DNA of 37,238 nt from positions 1-37,238 of the forward strand of contig JAEUHP010000182.1 in assembly GCA_016795295.1 (NCBI GenBank), written 5' to 3'. The position numbers and the translations under genes were made by a program. Every line of letters begins with the position of its first letter. The first letter of the stretch is position 1. Below are positions 30,984-37,238 of this stretch, in pieces. The notes under the pieces were generated by a model that ran no database searches, was not told where the DNA came from, and was given only the letters and a program-made list of their open reading frames with translations. Origin of the DNA: Planctomycetota bacterium (GTDB lineage Bacteria > Planctomycetota > UBA1135 > UBA2386).

Positions 30984-31631
30984 TCACAGCAGGCGTTGCT
31001 GCAGGGCCAACAACACCGCCTGCGTGCGATCCCTGGCGTGCAGCTTCGCGAGGATGTTGGAGACGTGGTTCTTGATCGTGCCTTCGGCATTCGCCAATGC
31101 CGAAGCGATCTCCTTGTTGGACAGCCCAGCCGCCAGCAAGCGCAGAATCTCCTTCTCCCTGGCCGTCAGGGTGCCTGGCGCCGTTGGCTCCGGCGCGGCT
31201 GCGCTGCGCGCGTCCGGGGGCCGGCCACTGGTTGGCGACACCGGACGGATCGCTCGCCCGCCCTTGGCAACCGTCTCGATCGCCTGCACCAGCTCTTCGA
31301 AGCTCGCGTCCTTCAAGAGATAGCCTGCTGCGCCGCGCCGCAGCGCCACCACCAGGACTTCTTCGTCGGGAAACGTGGTGACCACGATGACGCGCGTGGC
31401 CGACCCTTGCAGCCGCTCCAGCACTTCGAGGCCCGACAGCCCGGGCATGCGAACGTCCAGCAACAACACCTGCGCAGGCTGGCCCATCGCTGCCAGCTGC
31501 TCCAGGCCACGCAGAGCCGCCTCCCCGTCGGCGGCCGAGCCGCAGACTTCGATGCCGGCAGCCAGGCCGAGCAGGCTGCAGAGACCGCTGCGCACCAGCT
31601 CTTGGTCGTCCGCGACGAACACCCGGATCAT
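30984..31631 (-). CDS. NarL/LuxR-type response regulator
   Basis: The 215-aa protein has a receiver domain (1-125) with acidic pocket D8-D9, phospho-acceptor D59 (LLLDVRMPG), T85/T86 and K107 (YLLKDAS). A Pro/Ala-rich linker (about 130-153) leads to a LuxR helix-turn-helix (LTAREKEILRLLAAGLSNKE, EGTIKNHVSNILAKLHARDR). It should bind DNA as a dimer after phosphorylation by the histidine kinase encoded just upstream. Its ATG overlaps the kinase stop as ATGA, so the pair is translationally coupled. The target genes are not known. The convergent Kelch-like gene and the gene divergent from the kinase are the nearest candidates by position only. Confidence 0.95.
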   Translation of the reverse strand: MIRVFVADDQELVRSGLCSLLGLAAGIEVCGSAADGEAALRGLEQLAAMGQPAQVLLLDVRMPGLSGLEVLERLQGSATRVIVVTTFPDEEVLVVALRRGAAGYLLKDASFEELVQAIETVAKGGRAIRPVSPTSGRPPDARSAAAPEPTAPGTLTAREKEILRLLAAGLSNKEIASALANAEGTIKNHVSNILAKLHARDRTQAVLLALQQRLL

Positions 31632-32797
31632 GCCACGCCTCGTTGCCACGGGAGGGTCGCGCGAAACTCCGTTCCCGGTCCGTCGCTGCGGCGTGCCACG
31701 TGCAGAGAGCCGCCGATCTGCTGCAAGCGCGCTTGCAGGCCCAGGAGCCCGCCGCCCGGGCGCCAAGCCCCGATGCCCCGGCCATCGTCGCGAGCAACCA
31801 CCAGCAAACCATCCGCTGCGTCGAGCACCTGCAAGTGCAGATGGTGAGCGTCTGCATGCCGCAAGGCGTTGGTGACCGCTTCCTGCACGCAGCGCAGAGC
31901 CAATTGCGCCAGCTCTGCGTCCAAGCCCGGCGGTATCGGCTGCAGCTCCAAGGTGATCGGCAGCGATGGCGCCCGGGCCACCAAGTCTGCGATCGCCTTG
32001 GTGAGTTCGGCGGCATCGGTGGCACGCACATCTGCCAGGACGTCACGCAACTCTGCCAACAAGACGCGGCACACGGTGTGCGCGGTGTCCAGGGTGGTTC
32101 GAGCGGCTGCCGCGTCCTGACGCCGGGCCAGATCCAGGTGCAGCGCCAAGCTGGCCAGGTGATGGCCGATGGAGTCGTGCAGATCGCGCGCGATGCGGAC
32201 CCGCTCGGCCAGCCGTTCGTTCGCCACGGCCACACTCTGCATCGCCGCCATGGCCGCCAGCGCGGTGGCGGCTTCCTGCCGCGCTCCGGCCTCCGCCGCG
32301 ACCATGCGACCGGCTGCCAGCGCAAAGGCTTGGAACCCGGCGAGCGAACCCAGGAACACCAGCAAACCGGCCTGACCCACCATGTGGGGGTGGTAGACAA
32401 AGGCCAGCCAAGCGGTCTGCGCCAGCAAGACCGGCAGCCCGAGCCGACCGCGGCCCAGGGTGGCGAACTGCGGCAGCGCGACGACGCACAGCAGGGCCAG
32501 GGCCGGTACGCCCGGCAGTGGAAACGGCCGCGCCGCGATGGCGGTGGCGGCACCGAGTACCTGCACGCCGGCTCGCCACCACGGCGAAGTTCTGCGCCAC
32601 AGGAACGCGCTGCCGAACGCGCCGACGGCGAGCAACGCCAGCCAGGTACGGCCGTCCCGCAGCAGTTCCGGACGCTGCGCCAAGTCCACCACCAGCGGGG
32701 CGGCGGCCGCCAGCCAGGTCAACACCCCGGAGCGCACGCCAAAGATCGGCGGCGGCGCAGGCCGCTTTGCAGCAGGATCCCTGGTGACGAGAGGCAT
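31628..32797 (-). CDS. NarL-family sensor histidine kinase (HisKA_3)
   Basis: The 389-aa protein (from ATG 32797) has several N-terminal membrane helices (about 22-40, 51-66, 76-90, 97-112, 119-135, 140-163), a short helical linker, then the HisKA_3 dimerisation domain with RVRIARDLHDSIGHHLA (His207). The ATPase domain has N box EAVTNALRHAD and G boxes DDGRGIG and GGGLLGLQARL. There is no extracellular sensing loop of any size, so it may sense within the membrane or through a partner. The alternative ATG at 32881 would add 28 residues (MTFGTCGPARLPARSWSRGW...) of unlikely composition; neither start has a good Shine-Dalgarno sequence. It should phosphorylate the response regulator encoded in the ATGA overlap. 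Confidence 0.92.
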   Translation of the reverse strand: MPLVTRDPAAKRPAPPPIFGVRSGVLTWLAAAAPLVVDLAQRPELLRDGRTWLALLAVGAFGSAFLWRRTSPWWRAGVQVLGAATAIAARPFPLPGVPALALLCVVALPQFATLGRGRLGLPVLLAQTAWLAFVYHPHMVGQAGLLVFLGSLAGFQAFALAAGRMVAAEAGARQEAATALAAMAAMQSVAVANERLAERVRIARDLHDSIGHHLASLALHLDLARRQDAAAARTTLDTAHTVCRVLLAELRDVLADVRATDAAELTKAIADLVARAPSLPITLELQPIPPGLDAELAQLALRCVQEAVTNALRHADAHHLHLQVLDAADGLLVVARDDGRGIGAWRPGGGLLGLQARLQQIGGSLHVARRSDGPGTEFRATLPWQRGVA

Positions 32798-33015
32798 GGG
32801 CAGGTTGGGCGGCACTCGGAGCCAGCCGCGCGACCAGGATCTTGCCGGCAGGCGGGCGGGTCCGCATGTGCCAAAAGTCATGGTCAGATCGCGTGGCTTC
32901 TGGCACTGGGCGACTTGGCGGCTGGATCCCAGAGTGCGCCACCATGCTGCGCCGACCTGTCCCGTGGCACGACCAACGGGAGCGGTGCGGACCGACCTCC
33001 ACGGATCTCCGACCC

Positions 33016-34353
33016 ATGTTGCCGAACCCAGTTCTTGTGACGCTTCTCCTGCTGACTGCCTGTGCGCTGGCTCAGACCCCGAGCCCGTTGCCGCCCGCCG
33101 TGGCGCAGTCCATCGACTGCCCGCTGTCCAGCACGGGCCCGGGGGCCTTCCGGCCGATCGGGCCAGCCACGCTCAGTGCTGCCGAGGCAACCCGTGGCCT
33201 CTGCATCCGCTATCCCCGCAACCCGCGCGAGGTGGCTGGCGCGGTCCTGCCGTTCCCACCCGGAAACCTCGCCGGCATGCAGCAGCTCGAGCTCGAGTTG
33301 GCGAGCGAGCAAGCGCTGATGCTGGTGGTGTCGTTGCACGGCAAGGACGGCGCCGTGCATTCCTGGCCGGCATTCCGGCCCAAGCCCGAAGGCAAAGAGC
33401 CGGTCCGTCTGCAGCTTCCCGCCCTCGGCTGGGACAAGTTCCAGAACTCCGGGCGCACGGAGCGGGCGTTCGCGGCGGAGCTGGTCGAAGCCATCTCGAT
33501 CGTGGATCTCGCGGGCCACTTCGGCCGGGTCTCGGGCACCGCGGAGCTCCGACTCCAGCGCATGACGGTCCGGCTCGCCGCCGCCGAGGCCGCTGCCAGT
33601 GGCAACACTCCGCCTGGCGAGGCGGCCTTGTTCGCCGCCTTGGTCCACGGGCAGGGCAGCTTCGACGACGTGGTGAGGCCGCTGTTGCTGGATGCGATGC
33701 AGCAGCCTGAGCACGCGCGGCCACTGCTGTTGCTCGGCCTCGCCTCCCTGTGGCGGGCGACCGAAGGCGAGCCCCAGGATCCGCGCCGCATCGAGCAAGC
33801 GATGCTGGCCGATGCCTACTTCCAGCGCGTGGCCCGCCTCGAGCCCAAGGAGCATCGACTCGTCAGTTGGCAGGTGCCAGCGCAGCTTGCCGTCCAGCGA
33901 TCGCTCGGGGGGAGCGCGCCGGCGGCCGAGCTGCTGGCGCCACTGCTGCAGGCGCTGGCCGACGACGTGCGCTTCCACAGTTTTGCCGTGGCCTTGATCG
34001 CACGCAAACAAGCCAGTGACGCGCCGTTGTTCCAGCGGGCATTGGCCGCGTTGCGGCAGACGATCGGTGCCGTGGATGCTGCCGATGCGACGCTGCAGAA
34101 TCGACCCCATTGGCCGCACAACCGTGAGGGCTATCTGTTGATGGCTGCCGACTTCGAGTGGCGCGCCGGGAAGGCCGAGCGTGCACAGCAGCTGCTGTCG
34201 CGCATCGAGGCCGAGCCGAGCTTCGCCCAGTGGCCCTATCGCGACGAAGTGAAGCGCCGCGCGGTCGCGTGGCGCAGCGGCCAGGAGCTCCAGGGGGACG
34301 ACGTGTTCGAGCTGCGTGGCTGCAGCGTCTGCCATCGAGGCGGCTCCCGCTGA
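33016..34353 (+). CDS. Secreted protein of unknown function with C-terminal CxxCH motif
   Basis: The 445-aa protein starts MLPNPVLVTLLLLTACALAQ. This can be read as a signal peptide (ALA-Q) or a lipobox (LTAC, Cys16). Residues of about 20-190 look like a beta-sandwich, perhaps carbohydrate-binding-like (MQQLELELASEQALMLVVSL, VEAISIVDLAGHFGRVSG, ELRLQRMTVRLA). Residues of about 200-420 are helical, of TPR-like character (HARPLLLLGLASLWRATEGE, FEWRAGKAERAQQLLSRIEA). The protein ends ELRGCSVCHRGGSR, a haem c-type CxxCH at 436-440 only five residues from the end. ATG 33016 begins the signal sequence. The gene is divergent from the histidine kinase gene. Confidence 0.8.
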   Translation: MLPNPVLVTLLLLTACALAQTPSPLPPAVAQSIDCPLSSTGPGAFRPIGPATLSAAEATRGLCIRYPRNPREVAGAVLPFPPGNLAGMQQLELELASEQALMLVVSLHGKDGAVHSWPAFRPKPEGKEPVRLQLPALGWDKFQNSGRTERAFAAELVEAISIVDLAGHFGRVSGTAELRLQRMTVRLAAAEAAASGNTPPGEAALFAALVHGQGSFDDVVRPLLLDAMQQPEHARPLLLLGLASLWRATEGEPQDPRRIEQAMLADAYFQRVARLEPKEHRLVSWQVPAQLAVQRSLGGSAPAAELLAPLLQALADDVRFHSFAVALIARKQASDAPLFQRALAALRQTIGAVDAADATLQNRPHWPHNREGYLLMAADFEWRAGKAERAQQLLSRIEAEPSFAQWPYRDEVKRRAVAWRSGQELQGDDVFELRGCSVCHRGGSR

Positions 34354-34377
34354 GCCGCAGGCTCCGCCATGTCTCTA

Positions 34378-34402
34378 CACGCACACCGCTGGCGGTGTCG
34401 TG
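34378..34402. terminator. Hairpin between convergent genes
   Basis: CACG-c-ACACCG (34378-34388), loop CTGG, CGGTGT-CGTG (34393-34402): a 10-bp stem with one bulged C, without a U tract. It lies in the 122-bp gap between two convergent genes and may act as a two-way transcription stop. A second stem, GCGGCTC/GAGCCGC (34340-34358), spans the upstream stop codon. Confidence 0.35.
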
Positions 34403-34475
34403 CGAATGCGGCCAGGCGGCAGCTCCTGAGGGCGCAGCCGTTCGGTCGTCGAGGTGCCGGTCCGGCCGCCGCACA

Positions 34476-37238
34476 CTATTTTCGGCCCGTGATCTCGGCT
34501 TCGAATCTGGGCTGGTGCCGCAGTGCGGCCAGTGCAGGCCGGGTCGCGAGCGTGCGCAGGGCGACTGCCCCGCCAGCGTCCAGGTAGGCCTTCGCCGCGG
34601 CCAGGGCCTGGTCGAGTTCCGCCGCTGCCAACTCGCCGCTGCGCAACTCGGCTCGGCGCGACCACAGCAGCGCTTGGGCGAGGTGGAACCGCGGCTGTAC
34701 GCGCGGACGCACGCGTTCCGCCAGTTCCAGCAGGTGCAGCGCCTCATCGATGTGGCCGGCAGACGGCGGTTCGCTGTCGAGCAGCACGATGGCGGCGTCG
34801 ATCGGCACGCGGGCGGCGACTTCGGTCGGCAGTGGGCTGGCCGGCCCAGGCAGGTCGTAACGCAGCCGTTCGTCCCCGTGCAGCGCGCGCGGCGTGAGCC
34901 CGCGGGCTGCGGCGAGCGGGTCCATGGGCAGGCGGCGGTAGCGGCCGTCCGGCAGGGACGCCAGCACCTGGCTGCCGTCCGCCGTGAACTCGACCTCGTC
35001 GAAGCGTTCCTGGCGCTCGGTCGGCGCCCAGCGCAGTCGGCGCACGCCGGTCGCGAGTTCGTGGATGCTCGTCTCCTCGGGCGTTTGCACGGCGGCGAAA
35101 CGACCGCTGGCATCGACGTGGACCCAGCCAAAGTCGCCCGTGGGCAGGCGCAGTTGCCGGACGATCCTGCCGCTGGTGACGTCGACGATCCGCGCCGTGG
35201 TGTCGTTCGCGAACGACACCACGTGTCGGCCGTCGAGCGTGAAGCGAGCGTCGAAGGCGAAGGCTGCGTGCTGGATGGTCTGCACCGGCTGGTGCGTGGC
35301 GATCGACCACAGGGTCGTGGTGTTGCCGGCCCCGTCCGCGGTGAGCACCAGCTTGCCGTCGCGGTCGACGTCCACGTACTGGGCGCCGTCATGCTCATGA
35401 TCGAACACCAGTGCGCCGGAACGCAGGTCGAAGGCCTGCACGCGCGATCCGGCCAACCCGACCAGATGCGTGCAGGCTGCGTTGCAGCGGGGACGGAAAA
35501 GGTGGTGACCGCAGCGGAACAGCGGTTTGCCGTCGGGCAGCCGCAGCACCACCGTTGCCTCGGTCCAGTCGACGATCACTCCGTCGTGGCGCGGCGTCAG
35601 GCTGGCGGCCGGCGGGCGTCCCTCGACCTCGCCGAACGCAGCCACGTCGACCCCACGAACCACGTCCACCAGCGTGTAGTGCGTGCGCTCGGCGGTCTGG
35701 CGCCAGCACAGCGCCAGGTCGCCCGGTGGTATCGGCAGTGCCCCCTGCAGGCTGCCACGCGCGAGTGCGTGCGCGAGGCGGCGCTCTTCGCCGAGCACGG
35801 CCGTGCGCCAGCGATGCGCAGCGCCGTTGTGGCCGAGCGCGTCGATCCACTCGCCGTCGTTGGACACGGTCGTGCCGTAGAGCGCATGGCCCGCACCGCG
35901 AACATCGGCCAGGTGCAGTCCCAGCACCGGGTCGTAGATGCGCAGCAGCGGTTGGTTGTGGGTCTCGCCGACCAGCGTGTGGCCGGCCGCGTCCATCGCC
36001 AGGTGCGCAGACGGGCGGTTGGTTGCCGGCAGAGCCTTGCGCCGCTTGGTCGCCAGCTCGACGGTGGTGAGTTCGCCGTCGGCAGCGCAGAACGCCAGGA
36101 GGTGCGCGCGGGTGGCCAGCGCGAACGACCAGCACGCTGCAGGGCTTGGGCTCCAACTCGCACCGGGATCGGTGCAGTCGACGACTTCGAGGCGGCCGGT
36201 GTCGGTCAGCGCGACGAGCCAGCGTCCGTCGTCGCTGAACTGCAGGTTGGCTTTGGTCGGGCGGTCCAGGGCCTTCGCGGGTCGCGGCAGGCTCCGCTCG
36301 AACAGGGTGCGGGCGTTCGGCAGCGAGTGCAGCGCCAGGGTGCCATCGGCGCGCAGCACCGCGGCACTGCCGCCGTCCGGCGCCAGTTGCAGAGCGGTCA
36401 GCGCAACGGGGTGGCGAGCCAGTTCGTGGAGCGTGCCGTCGGCGCCCCAGCGCCGCAGTCCGCCGTCGCTGGCCGTGGTCAGCAGCGTGCCGTCCGCGTT
36501 CAGGAACGTGGCCCGGCTGAGGCCGCCGGGGTGCGCGACCACCGCCAGCTCCCTGCCGCTGCGCAGATCGAGCCGCCGCAGGACCCCCTGCTCGTCGAAG
36601 CTGGCCCCGAGTTGGCCACCGGGATCGATCGCGAGTCCCGCCAGGCGATGGCGGTGAAGGTCGAAGCGGTGCCGCACCGCGCCGCTGGGCAGGTCCCGAC
36701 ACACCACCAGCTGCGTGTCGTCGCCGCTCAGCATGCAAGTGCCGTTGCTGCTCACCACCGACCAGTACGGGATGCCATCGTGCACGATGGCCTGCCGGAC
36801 CTCGTGGTGCACGCCGAGTGCCGTGTACAGGGCTGCGTCGGCGTCTTCGCCGGGAGCTCGTTCGGCGCCTTCGATCGCGAGCAGGAGCGCCAGGGTCGGT
36901 GCTTCGGGGGCGAGGTTGATCGACTGGGCGCTGAGGCGGTGGCCGATGGCAGCCCGCAGCGCGGCGCGGGCGATGCCGTATTGCCACAGGGTGGCGCCGA
37001 GGCCGAACACCAGCGCCAGCAGGATCGCCACGCTGCTCGCGGCGACGGCGCGGTGGCGGCGGCCGAACTTGCGCAGCCGATAGCCGAAGCCCGGTGGGCC
37101 CGCCAACACGGGTTCGTGGCGCAGGTGGCGTTCGAGATCCTCGGCGAACTCGGCGACGGACTGGTAGCGGCGGGTCGGATCGCGCTCCAGCGCTTTCAGC
37201 GTGATCCAGTCGAGGTCGCCGCGCAGGCGGCGGCGCAG
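34476..37238 (-). CDS. Ser/Thr protein kinase with WD40-like sensor half (cut by window edge)
   Basis: About 920 residues are visible; the N-terminus lies beyond the right edge. The first 43 visible codons are the end of a Hanks-type kinase domain (LRGDLDWITLKALERDPTRR, then YQSVAEFAEDLERHL). A membrane helix follows (AVAASSVAILLALVFGLGAT). A helical bridge (AALRAAIGHRLSAQSINLAP) leads to a long beta-propeller region of WD40 type, with many blades such as FLNADGTLLTTASDGGLRRW, FSDDGRWLVALTDTGRLEVV and FTLDGRHVVSFANDTTARIV. The last 130 residues are helical. The ATP-binding and catalytic loops cannot be checked here. It resembles planctomycete kinases with WD40 sensors and differs from the TPR kinase at 19431. 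Confidence 0.88.
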   Translation of the reverse strand: MRRRLRGDLDWITLKALERDPTRRYQSVAEFAEDLERHLRHEPVLAGPPGFGYRLRKFGRRHRAVAASSVAILLALVFGLGATLWQYGIARAALRAAIGHRLSAQSINLAPEAPTLALLLAIEGAERAPGEDADAALYTALGVHHEVRQAIVHDGIPYWSVVSSNGTCMLSGDDTQLVVCRDLPSGAVRHRFDLHRHRLAGLAIDPGGQLGASFDEQGVLRRLDLRSGRELAVVAHPGGLSRATFLNADGTLLTTASDGGLRRWGADGTLHELARHPVALTALQLAPDGGSAAVLRADGTLALHSLPNARTLFERSLPRPAKALDRPTKANLQFSDDGRWLVALTDTGRLEVVDCTDPGASWSPSPAACWSFALATRAHLLAFCAADGELTTVELATKRRKALPATNRPSAHLAMDAAGHTLVGETHNQPLLRIYDPVLGLHLADVRGAGHALYGTTVSNDGEWIDALGHNGAAHRWRTAVLGEERRLAHALARGSLQGALPIPPGDLALCWRQTAERTHYTLVDVVRGVDVAAFGEVEGRPPAASLTPRHDGVIVDWTEATVVLRLPDGKPLFRCGHHLFRPRCNAACTHLVGLAGSRVQAFDLRSGALVFDHEHDGAQYVDVDRDGKLVLTADGAGNTTTLWSIATHQPVQTIQHAAFAFDARFTLDGRHVVSFANDTTARIVDVTSGRIVRQLRLPTGDFGWVHVDASGRFAAVQTPEETSIHELATGVRRLRWAPTERQERFDEVEFTADGSQVLASLPDGRYRRLPMDPLAAARGLTPRALHGDERLRYDLPGPASPLPTEVAARVPIDAAIVLLDSEPPSAGHIDEALHLLELAERVRPRVQPRFHLAQALLWSRRAELRSGELAAAELDQALAAAKAYLDAGGAVALRTLATRPALAALRHQPRFEAEITGRK

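Overview
The window is about 37 kb of very GC-rich DNA (roughly two thirds or more G+C, by eye) and is gene-dense. It looks like a chromosomal segment of a Planctomycetota-type bacterium. This is an inference from gene content: two membrane-anchored Hanks-type Ser/Thr kinases (one with a TPR-like sensor half, one with a WD40-like half), an ECF sigma factor next to one of them, many large secreted beta-propeller-like proteins that share a Cys/Gly-rich C-terminal domain, and tandem secreted amidohydrolases. No transposase, integrase, phage gene, CRISPR array or rRNA was seen.

Layout. 1-335: start of a secreted protein cut by the window edge (minus). 544-5109 (minus): four genes in a probable operon, a secreted propeller-like protein, a CPBP-family membrane protein and two translationally coupled amidohydrolases, the last with its metal ligands lost. 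5274-9262 (plus): two secreted proteins, the second with about 14 tandem propeller repeats. 9263-10311: a 1.05-kb region without a conventional gene, holding a small transcription unit (promoter, 41-codon ORF, strong terminator), a degenerate tRNA-like RNA and a run of hairpins. 10312-11424 (plus): a slipin (SPFH/band 7). 11615-13342 (plus): a secreted protein with ExbD-like segments and an alpha/alpha-toroid.

13375-18618 (minus): a five-gene NAD-dependent formate dehydrogenase operon (fdsG, fdsB, a separate Fe-S protein, the catalytic subunit, fdsD), every junction overlapping. Formate electrons would pass from the molybdopterin subunit through the Fe-S protein to FdsB/FdsG and NAD+. 18781-21794 (minus): ECF sigma factor and TPR-type kinase. 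21849-26275 (minus): two tandem paralogous secreted proteins of 734 and 737 aa. 26427-29276 (plus): a 949-aa lipoprotein with a long coiled coil. 29486-30937 (plus): a secreted Kelch-like protein. 30984-32797 (minus): a NarL-type two-component pair. 33016-34353 (plus): a secreted protein ending in CxxCH. 34476-37238 (minus): a WD40-type Ser/Thr kinase cut by the right edge.

The most unusual locus is 9.4-11.4 kb. A tRNA-shaped element keeps its D and T arms but has no usable anticodon loop, and it sits upstream of a slipin with a long, highly structured leader. This resembles the tRNA-mimic (Y-RNA-like) elements linked to bacterial RNA repair, but no Ro60, RtcB or RtcR gene is in the window. 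Other points of interest are the split formate dehydrogenase alpha subunit lacking its His-Cys cluster motif, the live/dead amidohydrolase pair, and a secreted protein whose only haem motif lies at its extreme C-terminus.
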